A program made the translations under genes and the position numbers. A stretch of DNA of 64,000 nt, from contig WBMV01007388.1 of NCBI GenBank assembly GCA_013396655.1, positions 830,461 through 894,460 of the forward strand, written 5' to 3'. The DNA comes from Campylorhamphus procurvoides (taxonomy: Eukaryota > Chordata > Aves > Passeriformes > Dendrocolaptidae). A model generated the notes under the pieces. That model ran no database searches. It was given only the letters and a program-made list of their open reading frames with translations, and was not told where the DNA came from. Positions within the stretch are counted from its first letter, which is position 1; each line of letters starts with the position of its first letter. Shown in pieces: positions 39,301 to 53,466 of this stretch.

Positions 39301-41390
39301 CTGTTTACCATGGATTTTGAATTTGATTAAAAGGCTTTCAGAGAATTTGTTGTAATAAAATATTTTCTCCTAATGAAAACATTGCATATGAAAGTAATGG
39401 AAATTATTATACCAATTAATATCTTTCTTGCTCTGCTTTATTTTCTAGTTAATGGTGCCTGAAATTTAAAGAAAAGTGTTTCAAAGTTTGTACAGAGAAA
39501 GACAGGTGCAAGGACTGCAAAGATGACACTAAAACACACATACAATTTGTCAAATTGACCAACATATGCCAAAAAATTGTGATATGGACCTGAAGTACAT
39601 CAATACAGGTGTTTAAAAAATGAAAGATCATCAACATTATTAATTTACTATGAGGTGAAGTGAGACTCACCTGACTCCAGTTGATGGCACCAAATTCAAT
39701 TACTGTGCACCAAGGAAACCTATCAGCTTTTGAAATCAGTCATCTTGTGTGCTCGTTAGCGTAGTCTTATAAAATAAGAGCTACAACTACGCTTCAGCAG
39801 GGAGGAAACAATTTTCATTTTCTTCAAAATTTTTATGGCACATATGTATTTTCAGTAATACAATCATGGTAATAATGTGATATCATCACACTATATGCCT
39901 ACTTTTATCCCACAATGAACACTTTTTCAGGCCTATGAACCATATCATATAAGTACTGTCCTAAGTAACAGAAATATATGTGATCAAAACTGTACACATT
40001 TGTAATATATTCAGCTACAATGGTTGCTTAAAGTACTCTCTGTATAATTGTGGTCATAATATGTATGAAAATTGACATCCTTGACTGTTAGAAAAAAAAA
40101 TCAATCTGTATTACATGAACAAATAATGGTAATACAGAGCTCATATAAACATGGAAAGGCATTCTGTGAGAATTTTCTTCATTTTTGCTCCAAATTTGAA
40201 AAATTATGGTTTTTAAAAGGCAATATTTTAACACAAACTCTAAGCGAATATGTTGTTAAAGCTGTAGCTGAGATTCCAAAGCTAAAGAACCCTGCCCTTA
40301 ATGTTTCTGACAGGAACTTTATCCAACTTGCTAATGGAAATTATTACTTGTTTCCTTCCTATGCTCTGTGTTGCCCTCCACTGTCAAGCTGCCAAAGAGA
40401 GAGAGTAGAAAAAGCCCCCACCTCATCATTTGACTCTCTCTTGACATAGTGAAGCTTTAACTTTATGCCTTACTGTGTGCTTTTGACATTTTTAAAGGAA
40501 AGAAGGACTGAAACAACAAAAATAAAATTTGGCAGGTGGTCTAGAGTTCAACTTTTTTTCCAAGAAATGTCTGGTCCAGACGTTTGAGGGCTAAGTCAAT
40601 GCCATACAGCACTATGCTTGTGATGCCTTAGGGTTTTCATGAATCTGTAGATTTTTATACTTCCAGGTAGTTTCTCACATATAGAGTAGCTAGCAACCTC
40701 TAACCCTGTGTTAGCTGTCTTAAGGGTCAGGTAATAGCTGGAGCACCATGACTGGGAAACATGTACCAGAGATAAGGCAATTAGATACCATGTTAGTCAA
40801 AACAAGAAAGTAAAGCCCAGCAACCTTGGAGAAGCTTGAATAAGGGAAAGTGGTATGAAGATGATGATAAAGGATGAAGCAAGTGGTCTTAAGACCTCCA
40901 ACTCAATTCTAGAAGAGGCGTGCCATGGGGCGGTACCAAGGGAAGTTCTGGGTATGGACATGTCTTAGATTGGATGCAACTTTTAGATATGATAATTGAG
41001 TAGTGTTATAAAATTAGTATGCTGCCATGTAGAAAGGAGGTTTTTTCCAGCTCCTACACCTTGTTGACATTTCNTTGAAGGAAGACGAGACTGGTAATGG
41101 GAACCGGGTACCAGCAAGAGCTGGGGGTAGCTGAGCTGCAGAGAAGCAGCTGCAAAAGGGAGTTTCTCCCTTGAGTATAGTAGGTTGGGAGGTGAGATGA
41201 CTTGGGCCCAAATGTTGCAGGAGTCAGTGTTCCCAGCCTGTGGGTGAAAGGGTTTTTCACCTGGGAGGGACGGGTTGTTGTACCTTGTTTGCTTTGGAAA
41301 GACATAGCAGGGTGGCTCAGGGGGTTGGCTGGATACAGCTGGGAATGACATGAAAGGGACACCTTTCAGATTAATTTACGCTCCATGTTT

Positions 41391-41459
41391 GAAGTGGTGA
41401 TGCTTGGAAAAGAGCTCTCATAGTATTCCTGAGGTCGTGAGTTCAACCTAGCACCGGTC
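41391..41459 (+). repeat. tRNA-like relic, possible SINE head
   Basis: The 3' half resembles the anticodon-to-T-arm part of an isoleucine or methionine tRNA: CTCATAGTAT, then TGAGGTCGTGAGTTCAACCT, with a B-box-like GTTCAACC at 41441-41448. Upstream, CTTGGAAAAGAGC recalls a D-arm/A-box region. The ends do not form an acceptor stem, and the T stem is interrupted, so this is not a functional tRNA. A tandem pair of 10-bp units follows at 41491-41510, as microsatellite tails often follow SINEs. It could be a decayed tRNA-derived SINE or pseudo-tRNA. Confidence 0.35.
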
Positions 41460-41478
41460 TTTTCTATCTGTTACTTGT

Positions 41479-41490
41479 CAACACGTGTTG
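41479..41490. repeat. 12-bp perfect palindrome with E-box
   Basis: CAACACGTGTTG is a perfect palindrome around a CACGTG E-box, 20 bp downstream of the tRNA-like relic. Function is unknown. Confidence 0.7.
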
Positions 41491-41518
41491 TACTCTTTTA
41501 TACTCTTTTATACTCTAT
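41491..41518 (+). repeat. Tandem 10-bp repeat (TACTCTTTTA)
   Basis: Two perfect copies at 41491-41500 and 41501-41510 are followed by a partial third (TACTCTAT). They lie just after the tRNA-like relic and could be a retroposon tail. Confidence 0.85.
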
Positions 41519-44385
41519 ATTCTGTACCCCAAAACCCAATAAGTAAAAGAACTCTTCTCTACATTACCCACATAAAGTTGTGTTGGAAAGTTTTTTCCCC
41601 CTTCCTTAAGGCAACACTTGCTCATGGTCTGCCTCTAAGATGCTCAGAAACTCTGTCTCCTATTATGAAACTTAGATCTGTCCAGGAAGACTGAAGTGCT
41701 TAAATATTATGGGGGGTCTGGGAAATGTCATATATGATTACTTCAAAGATCAGAGTGCTTCTACCATTAGCTGCTGGCATCCATATTGTGTTTACACCAA
41801 CTTCCAAGTCTCAACTACCCTTGGAGTGAGCCATATGAGCATCCCTCTGGAAAGGTCTATGTTGACCTGGTCTGTAATGAAATATCAAAATGCTATCACT
41901 AAAATTCCAGGTAGGGCAATTAAGGCCATGTGAACTATAGATGGTTCTATATACAGCATCTGTAAAGAAGTTCACTTCAAATCACAAGTCCTTCCATAGG
42001 AAGGGGTAACAACTTGCTTTCCAGCTGTTCTCTGGTTAAGCAATGTGGATAACTGATGAACGCTTTTGCACCACACTGTGAAGATATTCTGAAATAAGAT
42101 TATGTGCTTATACACTGCGATAATAGGGACTTGGTAAGGATTGTCTATGGAAATCCATGTAAATGGGTGGCTGATGGATTATCATATGCCAGGTGTTGAG
42201 AACTCTTGTCAATGAAGACAATAATTTTTGATGTGTGAATTAATGACCGTATCTTTTGCTAACCTATATTTACATGATAGACTATACTGAGGATATTCAA
42301 GAAAGATGCAAGGTGCTGTATGAACTCTGTTGTCCCTCACCCTAAGAGACTAGATTTGGCAGTCCTTACAATTTTGCTTTATCACAATAACTGGTGATCT
42401 TCAGCAAAAGAGTGAAAAATGTGATTACTCAAAACCTGACTGGACATGGTCCTGGATAATTGTACAACTATTGCAGTAAAAGGTTTACATGAAGATCTCA
42501 GGTTCTCTGAAAAATGTGATTGATCTTATGTTGTTGCAAGGGAAGGTTGGAAAATAACAAAGGAGTGCAATAACAGGATCAAAATCAAAGAGAAAAGAAA
42601 TATGAACATTTAAAAATTGTACAATATTTACTGAGTCTCAAGATTTTAGGGTACCTCAGTCAGGATTTTTGAACACTTAGGAAATGCCATTGATGACTAA
42701 GACTCATTTTTGTCACTCACTGGGACATTCTTAAATGATCTGACCTCTGTGCTAGAGCTAATCCACCAAAATGCTTCACTTTTTGAAAAGGAATCTTCAC
42801 CTGCTCAGCTAATTTAGCTTTCATCTGGGTTATTGTTGCTGAAAATAAACAAAGCCTGCTGCAGAAAAGTGGGAATCTGCCCTTCAAAATGTAAGATGCA
42901 GAAAGATTTGTGAGAGTAAATCTCTCAAATTACTTGGCCTGGAACTGGGATGCCAGCAGAAAGGAGATTTTTGAGTCCAGTAAATGCATGCCTTTGGAGA
43001 CTACAATAAGAGGTATTATAGCGACAGTGCATGTCTATGAAAATTCATTGCAGTATCAGACATCTCAGGTGCCTATTTTATCAGGAATCATTATGCTGCT
43101 CAGTGTTCCAGGAACAGTTCTGGACAATGCAATAACTTTTGCATTTAAAGAGGTGACATTTAGTCACCAGGCATTTAACTGCCAGACATAAAGGCCACTG
43201 CTTGTGAACAGGGTTTGTTTGAGAGTGCATATGTGTTGTTAACTGGAGACTAAGGGTAAACTTTTAAAATTAAATATGCTGCAGCTCAGTCAATATCTTG
43301 GGATCAGTGTGGGAGAAGGGGATGGTAGGGAGGTCCGAGTTCCTGCTGAGCTTACTTAAAATTATGACTGCCAGTGAACTTCCCCTTTGTGAATACTTCA
43401 AATATAAGAATCTAGTAAAATGAGAGTGTGCATTTGAATTTGCCTCTGATGAATATGCATCACAGAAGAAATAGTCATTTTTATATGTGTATTCAGCTGA
43501 AGGATCCATCCTTTGGGAACTGAGATGATTCAGCAGTCTCCACAGCTTCATGGGGCAGAGAAATAAGAAATAGTAAGCTTACAGTTACAGTAAAATTAAT
43601 AAAACCAAACCAAATCAATGCAAAACAAAAAGCCCTTCCAAAAGGTATTCTGACCGGAAAACCACTTATAAATGAAGGAATCTTAGAAAGAATCTTGTAA
43701 TTAAAATGTGGAATAAGCAAGTGATCAGTAATGATGTGTGGCTGCCTCAGTTGAAAAAGCTTGTACAGGCAGGCTCAGGATGCAGCACTCAGACATGCCT
43801 TCTGGAAATAGTGGTGAACTCTGTCACTAGCCTTCATCTATGACAAATCAAGGTAGAGCCAGAAAGAGAGATATGCCAAGAGAGAAATAAAATATTTCTT
43901 TAGTTTTGAAACAACTTTAAGATAAATCAGGAAGAAAAAAAGTTTTATCATAAAGGCCTGTTGGCAAGTCAGTCATTATTTGTAAAGATTTGGTCAGGAA
44001 TCTTCTAGAGAAATTCACATGCAATTTAGTATTTACTGGAGGAAAAAAACCATTATAATTTTTCTTCTGGTTTCTTTGCCACTTTCTTTTCCTTTTGGAT
44101 CCTATTTTGGGTTGCAGGGATGAGAAAGGAGACTGATGCTGAGCCAGGAGCTCCTGATGTTTCAAGATCCAGGGACCATTCTGACCCTGAGAATTCCTGT
44201 GGAGATGCACTGTCTTTCCCTTTCATTTGCAGTCTGGTTAATGAGCCTGTAAATTGAATTAGCTCAGCTGAAGTGCTCAAAATCCAACCTGAAATGAAAA
44301 TAAAAGAAGATTAGAACAGTGTATGGCGGCTATACTTCTTTTGGTGCCTTTGGTTTCCTGAAGAATACAGTAAGACTGAAGTAAT

Positions 44386-44409
44386 AACAACACCACCACC
44401 ACCACCAAA
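44386..44409 (+). repeat. (ACC)n microsatellite
   Basis: About six ACC/CAC units follow ACAAC. No coding frame is implied. Confidence 0.9.
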
Positions 44410-47400
44410 AGAAAATCTGACTGAAGCCATATGATTCATTATATTGTATAAAGCAACCTATTAAACAGTGTTCAAATATTAGAGTGCTGGGTACTCAGCT
44501 GGTGAATCTCAGTTCTAAAGAGCAGTCTCTAAAGAGATTAAGGATAGCTAAAGGAGAAGGCTTCATATTTTTCATTTTCCCCTGGTGCTATGGTATGTGC
44601 ATATCCTTTGGGACAATGCTTGGCATCTCCTTTTTATTTTATTTTTTTTTAAAGCAAGGAAGTGACTGCAAATTAGAGTAAATAGCTGGATTTATGATAG
44701 TAACAGTGCACTGAAGTGTGGGGTAAAAGCTGGATCTAGCTGCATCATTTGTTCCAACTGGTTTTGAAAAATCAATGCCAGAAGAAGAAAGCCTAATCTC
44801 TCCTTCCAAACTTTTCCTTCCTCTACAGATCAAAAAGTACCTATTTCTCTGTCAGCAAACAGAAAAGGAAGGCCTCCCTTCTCTGCTGGTGATGCTTCTC
44901 TAGCCCTCACTGCACCTGCCTGGGGCTGCTGTGTGCCAGACTCACCCAGAGTCATCCCGGCACCAGTGGCGAAATCACTACCCAGGCTTCCCATTTGCAC
45001 TAACTGCGCTCTGAATTTCTGTTGGTATAAAGCAGTGATTGATTTCATCCAGCTTCAGTGTGGTTTCATCAGTCAACCCCGACAAGCATTTGCTGACATT
45101 ATTTCCCCACTCATATTAAGAGTTTCTCTGAATCAGACTGTGTGAAGTGATTCCCAATACGGTGGCTGAGATTGACAGAGCCTAAATCACTTACTCTCCT
45201 GCAATTAGCTCAGCCATTAAACAGACCAATACCCTAATGCCGTGCCCTCTGCCTGGTCTTTCTCTATTTGCCTCTAGGCTCACTTATGGTTTACGGTCAT
45301 GTAAAAAAGTCAAACCAGTCTCACCTCTTCTGTGATCATTGATGGCTCTTCTGCCTCCAGGTCTCATAAAGTTTTACCTTTGGGAAGTCATGACTATTGA
45401 ATTCTTCTCAGGGGCACACAAGAGAAAGCTGATATGTTTCTCTTACCCTGAAGGCTTTATGAAATGCTATCCTCTCCATCTAGGATTCAATATATTTGTA
45501 TATACATAAATATTTTTGTAAAAAAACCTGATATCTGTCTTAAATTAAAAATAGTACAGCAATCCGGGGATTGGATGACATTTTTTATCGGTTAATGGCT
45601 GTATGGGAAATCACAGTGTATGCAGATCATCTGCCTTGTACAGAAGCCAGTCTGCTGTTACATACAAAAGAACTATTGGAAAAAAACCAGCTTCACAAGA
45701 TTTTGGTCTTTTTTTTCAGCAATGATCTGAAGACATGGAGAACAAACATATAAGGATTTTTAAAGCTTTGAATAAAAGAAACCTGCAGAAAGAATACTAG
45801 AGGTAGCATTAGCTAGCAAGAATTGAACTAAATGAAAGTCCTTTATCTTACTTTCATCACTTTTATTCCCATGTATGGAATGAGGCCTGAGCTGCATTGT
45901 TATATATCATTATCTCTAGAGTATCTGCTATCTACTATCACAATAATGATGTGATTTTCTGGGGAGAAAAAAATGATAGGAAGATAGCCCTGAATGTATT
46001 TTTCTCCTGAAAACCATAGATGCAAAATAATATTCTAAATCACTAGTAGTCATATTTTTGTCTCAAAAATATAAGTAAAAAATACTACATAGTAGAATGT
46101 TTGAGGGAGACGTGCAAGATCTGTGCTTCAAGTCAGATAGAGGGCTTTGGTAGACATTTGCATGCTCAGCAGCAGTATTTTCATACAGTCTGCCAGCAGT
46201 AACTTGTATGTACTATCCCAGAAGAATAAATCTAACTAAAAAAAAGGCTGCTTATGTGTTGTAAGCATTGATCCCCTTGGAGTTAAAGCTCCAAAACAAC
46301 TATTGCCCATCCAAAGACTCAAGTTGGATATAAAACAAGGCAAAACCCACTTCTGTAATATACAAATAAAATTTAAGAAAACATAAGCCCACTCAGAGTA
46401 CTTATAAATCTTTTACTTTTCTTTAGAATAATCTCTGAGTAATTCCAGTAAAACTATATAATTAAACCTTTCTTGTCTCCAAGGAACATTTAAGAGAGGT
46501 GTTTAAATGAAGCCACTTGCTAATGAAGTGTTGACAGCTCAGCAGTAGGACTCAAAAGCTAACACAGCAGAGCAATGTGGAAGGAAGACCACCACATCCA
46601 AAATGTAACAGTGCAGCATTCAATGATCTACTCAGAATTTGTCCAGAATATTGAAAGGAACATGTAGGCCTAAAATACCTACCATATAAGAAGAGCTATA
46701 AGGATTTTGTATCTGATATACATATTAATATATGTATTTATGAGTCAAAAGATGACAGAAGTTTGATAGTATTTGTTTGGAGTTTTATTTAGCTCATATT
46801 ATCCAGAGATGTTATCCATAAACATGGAAAGTCTGGAAAGCATACTTGTGGTACTTAACAAAGGGTTGTGAATCACATGAAGAAGAGCATTGAATTGAAT
46901 TTCACTAGAGTATTAGTTCTTTTCAATGTAACTGAATGCCAGGCCCTTTTAATCCCTATACTTGTCTATTTATATTTTTCAACAGGCCCAACACAGAAAT
47001 ATGGCACATGTCTCTAGTGGGAATGAAGAGAAACAAATGTGTGAGGAATTTCAGGACAGGATTCAGGAATCTCTGCTACTGCTGAGTGTGTTTCATGTGG
47101 AGCTCTGAGAAGGGAAATAACTCTCTGAAGCTTTCATGTTGATTTTTTTCATCTTTGTTTGCAACAAAGAGGGATTATTTGCAATCCCTGAAAATGAGCC
47201 TTGAAAACTACCATTAGTGATTTTTCTTTTCAAGCAAAGAGTAAATATCTTTTTAAAGTTCCTGGTTGTTCCCCTATCATTGAATCGATGAAAAATACAG
47301 TATGGATACAGGAGAAGATAATCTTCCTAGTGAGTCAGTGCTTCCTGTAGGAGGTTCTTCTTCCAAATCTTTGGTATTATTTGAATTGTGGCATTTAAAG

Positions 47401-50400
47401 GAAAAGGGCTCTCAGATTTTTGGTCAGATTTCAAACAAAGGTGTCCTAACCACACTAGGAAATACAGAAGGACATTGGACATGTACGAAGTTTAAGCAGA
47501 ACTTGCAAGAACTCTACAAATATTTTGCTCTACTATTAATATCTTATCTTTTTTTCTTTTGCAGCATGGGCCCACCTATGGATTCTAGTACAAATGAGAG
47601 TAAATCAAATTTGAGATGGACTCAACTGTGAAATGATCAGAGAGAAAACAGCTTTTTTGTCTTTTTTTTCCCCTATGGTTTTTCTACCACCTAGGAATCC
47701 ATTCGTTGAAAGTAGCCTTCATATGTGTTCTGTGTTAGATTGTGGCATCCAGATCTCCTTTCCTGACACTCCCTTCTTGTGGTCAGTGGGGAGGTGGCTT
47801 GGTGGAGAGATGAACACTCTGTTCTCAATCCTACTGTCACCAAATATGGTTGGGAAGAAAGAAAACTCTCCAATACTACCTTCTAAGCCAGCCATTACTT
47901 TTTTCTGGCCAGAGATATAAGAGAATCATACCAGCCACATATGTCCCTTTCAAGACTTTTCATGTATTTATACATTTTAGCAAAGAAATTAACATTCATA
48001 TTCTAAGTTACACAATTACTTTGAATAGTATTCTATCCTCCATTTGGTCTGCATTCTTTGGTCCATTTATCATTCGTACTTTGGCAGAGAGTCTCCAACT
48101 TCCAGGCTGTACTGTTTCTATTAATCCCCTCTGTATCTTTTGGTTACTCCAACATGCCTTTGAGGAACCCTAAAGTAAGGATCCCAGATGTCCAGTCTTC
48201 GAGCTTTTCCCTCAATCTATGTGTATTAAAGCTTATCAGAGCTAGTCCAGGAAAATTCATAACTTTTCTGGTTTAAAGATCAAACTGACAAGAGTTTGTA
48301 AAAAAGAAACCTAGCCACTTGCTACCATTAACTAAAAATTTAGGAAAGCTATTCCAACACTACCCCAAGCAGGACATGTCTTGACTGCATATGTGGCCCC
48401 ACAAACTGGTGGTGTTACTTGGGCAGATGGAACTTCATGTCTATTTTAAAATCTGGCCAGTACATTATATGAGGGAACAGTCTCGCTGAGCAATTACCTC
48501 TTACAATGTGGTTTTTTTTGTCTCTGTTGAATTGGAGAGCTTTTCCTGATGCATCATATCTATAATACAATTTTTTCATAACAAAGTTGTTCTTTCCTTG
48601 ACAAATTGCTGCTTTAGTTGAAATATTTTTCTCTCAATACTTTTTCCTATTCAACCAGAACACAGGAGAATATAGACCAGAGTTTTTAATGGAGGTCAGC
48701 ATAGGAATTCAGTCCTACTTTGAACCCTGAGATTTGTGGCCACCAAAAACTTTCATGGCTAGCTACTGGCTAAAGCTTCTGGAGAGACAGCTAACAGTTA
48801 CAGACATCCCATGATGACTGCTTACGTGACTAGAAGAAAACAGAATTTCACACAATGAATTTTGATACCAGGTCTGTAAGAGAAGAAAAAAAAAATTAAG
48901 CCTGTTACTCGCCATCTGACATGGATCAAAATTTCCAGCTACTATTTTTACTATAGTTAGTAGGCTAGAAGTGTTTTCCAGGTTCCCCTGAAGAAAAAGT
49001 GGCCTGCGCTTTGTATGACTCAGATATGTGGCACATTTAAGAGCTGACCTTTTACTTTGTTCAGAGTAAATAAACAAATTAAGTCTTCAGCAGTAGCTGA
49101 AGTATCACATAATGGCAGAAGCTTTCCATGCCCTGCTGCTTCTGTGTGTAGCTCAGCAGCTTGACTCCCATGGAAATCTACACTCAGGAAAGCAGAAGAG
49201 AAAGAACTGTTGAAATGACTGTGAATTTCAAGTTGAGGATGGTAATTGACTGCCTTTCTAAATGCAATGTAGAGCATTTCTCCCTAACGATTTTGGAAAT
49301 GGAGGCTTTCTGCTCACCCTGGCTAAAAGGGTAACAGAAAGTTCCAATGTGTCCTCCTACCTCCTTGTGCGCTTGTGTGTGTGGTCTAGATACAGGTCTT
49401 GATTTCCTTATTCATCTAATTCCTTCATTATATGCATCAAAGAAGCAATGCATGCAATTCATTAATGTAAACTGAAACACAGACACAGAAGTTCTGCCAT
49501 TCTGTCTAACAATTGTTTTACAGAAGTTAAATGAAATCTACAAATAAAACGAACTGACAGTGTAAAGCACTTGTCACTGAATAATTAGACATTATAATAG
49601 CAACAGTATGCTCTGTTCTCTTCTGTAGTATTTGCCTTTAGCAGCTGCTACAACTGCCAGATGCAAGAGTTCCCTGATGGGGACCTGAATGTGCTCTGTG
49701 TGTCCTCATGAACTTTACTACAGCTAAAATGTTATTCTGGACCTGCAGAAAAGTAGACAGATGTTTTGCCAGCTTAGCAAATGGGAATATTCCTTCTCTG
49801 AGCAAGTGGGAAATGCACTAAATCTGTCTCAGCTAGAACAATTTTAGCATTCACTGTTGAAATCATCTGCTTTTATAAACTCTAAATCTTATAACAGGGT
49901 AAAAACCCTCAACTTACCACATTTGCTTTTACAAATCAAAATACCTGCTCCCCAGCAACAGGTGGGAAATCTAGGGCTCTTGAATATCTGGGTCCTGATG
50001 ATTGCTCTGCTAATTTTGCATTAACAATTAGAAATTACAGAATATGCTTCTGATTACTACCAGTGTAATAAAATAAGAGATAATTGCAAACAGTCTTTGT
50101 AGAGTGAAAAATAATTAGTATCACAAGACATGTCACTGTGAATTCATGCCATCTGTCTAACGATGAGTGACACCAGTGTGGATGGTATCAAGTCAGCCTA
50201 CAGATTTGCTATATATACTTAGTAACCTGCAAATACATCACACAAAATGGCCCTGCATACACTGTGCATCAAAACAGAGTGTGTAACGCTTTGTCATAGG
50301 GTAAACTGGTTCATTAAAATGATCATGTGTTCAAAAATGAAGGCAGTTGTTGATTTTGATCTTATTTCTTTTTTTTTGACATTTGTTTTCTTTCAAAGTC

Positions 50401-51778
50401 TCATTTTCATGATTCCAGTTTCATTTTGCTGTTATTTGAATACTACCAATTCCACTACTTTTTTATACTTTTTCTTCTCTGATCCACTGGAATGTGATCG
50501 AGGTACGTTTTTTACAGTAATTTCAAACAGCACATTATACATTTCTTCAACAAAATCCGAATAATCTTTGCTGCTTAATACACATCTGGACACTCTTTCA
50601 AGCATTTTGCTACTGTTTGTTGTTATTGATTTGTGGTTCTCTCTCAGGGTGAAGGTGATAGTGCTACAAACTCAGTGAAATGGAACACCTAGGATAGATT
50701 TTATAAGCTGCTGAAATTGAAGTATGTATATGTATGATGAAGTCTAACAGCAAGATTTACCTATATTTTAAAGAAATTACATCAGGGTTATAAATGAGAC
50801 TAAGGTTTCCTTCTATTCTCTTCTGCTCTTTTTTCCCCTTCCTTATACAGCTATAAAAGTCTCACTTAGCATAATGTGATCGCTACTTCAGCTTAATTCA
50901 AACCTTTCATTTTAAAAGTATTAAAGACTGGCTCACCTGATCTAATTTCAGTCATTTAAAAGGTAAATATTCAGACTATTCCTCTACTTTCTTTGTCGTG
51001 GAAGAATGATGTGATGAGTTGCCTCTGCAGGTACCTTCTTGCATGGAGTGTGAATTCTCAGAGGTCTCAGAGTAGAAGTCTGTTTTTCAGTTTTCAATGT
51101 ACAGCATCTGTCCCCTGGTCTTCATTCACTACTGGTATCTTGATTCTATGTCAAGCAGAAGTATCAGAGATCAACAACTAGTAGAAGCATCATCTCATTT
51201 GTTCCTTTCAAGTTAGTGATATTGAACATGATAAAATCTGAGGATTTTATTGGCAACCATATTATTTGTCACAACATTAAGGTAATGGATTGGTCCAGCT
51301 CTTTGTGAAATGAAAGAGTCAAATAAGAGGTAATGGATGTAAATAGCTTATTTCCAAGTATTTCCTTTTTTCTAATTTTTTTTTGTTATTAATTTTTTTT
51401 AATGGAGTGCTTCTCCAATTAGGAGACACTTTTTTTTTCCTGTGTGCTCTCACTTTATGGTTGCTAGATCCCCTGGCCTTGAATTAATCCGTGTCAGAAC
51501 ATTAGAATCAAACTAAGCAGAAACAAAAACTAACAAAGCCAAATGGTTTAGGAAGAGTAATAATTATGGGCAAGAGATGTCTCATTACTGCAAAACCCCT
51601 CCGCATTAGTTTTTAATGGATACTTCTCACTGAACGAAGCAAACTTTTGAATGAAGTTTGTGTTGAGAAGTTAAAAATGTTAAACAGAAATATAACCGCT
51701 GGCAGAGTGCAGAATTAAACTGCGTAAATAGAGTTAGTTTAAGCATTTAATACAATTTTAGTCTACAGAAGGGACACA

Positions 51779-51796
51779 GATGCTTAGTTAAGCATC
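51779..51796. repeat. Near-continuous 18-bp palindrome
   Basis: GATGCTTA and TAAGCATC are exact inverted arms separated by GT. The AT-rich core resembles a paired homeodomain/POU-type site. It sits in otherwise unique sequence. Confidence 0.75.
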
Positions 51797-53466
51797 GTTT
51801 CTGCTGTTGTTGAGAACATGCACCCAGGCAGATGGTACGAATATGTGCATTTCAGGTCTTCTAACTCTCAGATGTCTTATGTCATGAATACAACCTGTTT
51901 AGGGGCTGTAATCTGTTTCCTGCTGGATATGTGCACTTAGCCCCAAAGCTACATGCTTGTTCAGAGAAGGTCCACAGCTGGAACATCAAAATGAAATCTT
52001 ATGCATGTAAATGCCTCTGTCAAGGGGCATGTTCCACTTAGCTTTATTTTTTTACAGAGAAAATTGTGCATACAGTTTCTCATTTCTCAAAACAACACAT
52101 AAAAATATTTCCCAGTGAATAATGAAATTACCATGAAACTAAATGACGAGCTAATTTCCTACTAACAGAGAGCAAGATGCTAACAGTATCTGAAGTGTTT
52201 TTAAAATGTGGTACTTTTTAATTCTGCATTTATTTAACACTACATTAACTTTTTAAATCACTCAGGTAACATCAAATCCTTTGTACTACAATTTACTCAT
52301 TGCCTGCAACAGAAGTAAATTGGTTTCTATGTTAAAGAACATATAGCATCAATTGGAGAAAATAAAAATATTATAAAATTTTTGTGCAAAGTATTTGTGT
52401 TTAAGAAGATCAGATTTTTTAGTCTGTAGCAATTCATTGCAAAACACTTGGGTTTATTATTTAATTTAAAAAACAAAGGTAATTGCTGCAGGTTTCTAAG
52501 AGGACATTACTCAGATAATCATGGAAACACTATGATACAGGTAACTTTGGGGGTGGCAATCGACCAAGTAAGTTCTCCAGGTATTTTGCAGATCTGTTTG
52601 GATAATTCCATAGAAGATATTTTGAAATATTCATTCTGCAACAGAATGTTTTTCATTCTAAGTTACTTTTTACTAATAAGGAACTGTATTTCTTGTAAAA
52701 CTCCTGTGTGCAAGTGACTATGTCACAATCAGTGTGCTTCAGCACCCTCCCCCCTCTATGAATTTCACAAGGTGTCTTATAACTGTATTTAATAATAGTA
52801 GAGATTTTGGTACTAGATGTTTTTCTTCTCTGAAAGATAAGTAGCAATGCATTTTAACCCTTGTAAGTTATCTTTACCTTTTTTTTATTAATTATAGTAG
52901 TTGTTAATACAATGAATTGTTTCATTTTAGAAAGAAGTGTGGCAACTGCTAGTACTATGACATGCTACTAATCATTGAGTTTCTATTTTGTGGACAGAAA
53001 ATAAATAATTTTAGAGTTCAGCCACAAAACCTGTGATTTTAGTTGGCCTGAAGAACAGTATTTTCATGTCTCTTGTTCAAAATAAAGTCACAATAACCCA
53101 CACTTAATTGCTGAAAGATTTGAGCTTGCATTTCCAAAACCTTGGCCAGGAAGTCTCAGATCCTTGAAGTTCTGAGGCCTCTTATAATGGCAGGCATTAC
53201 CATTCTGGATTGGCTGAGAGTCTAGGGACTCATTTCATGCCTATACCTGCTGGGGGTCACAGGCTTCAGGAAGCATTTCAGTATTCATGAGTCTAGAGAG
53301 AAAATGAAGCTGTAGAGAGCGTGTAGGGAATGTTTTCCAGGAAAGCGAGAAGGGGAGTAAGTTCTTGATGCTGCATTTTCCTTTAAATGAAAAAAAATAC
53401 AGAAACAGTACTGTAAGTAGGAATCCTCATGCAAACTTAGAACCAGCTTGGGGATTTGAGGTGCCA

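Larger units (their letters stand above)
34301..53460. other. Intergenic sequence, no gene recognised
   Basis: Nothing gene-like was recognised. GC-mixed stretches at 37200-37970 and 41040-41350 hold several overlapping short open frames on both strands without known domains; they may be old transposons or non-coding transcripts. Around 45000-45250 and 51470-51800 the sequence is complex and repeat-free, with homeodomain-like AATTA/ATTAA words, so these could be conserved non-coding elements. That needs an alignment to tell. Confidence 0.55.

Noticed and set aside
40072..40449. 125-codon open frame on the + strand
   Set aside because: No domain recognised and no exon-like boundaries; AT-rich composition matches the surroundings.
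41391..41459. Functional tRNA gene
   Set aside because: No acceptor stem and an interrupted T stem; kept only as a tRNA-like relic.
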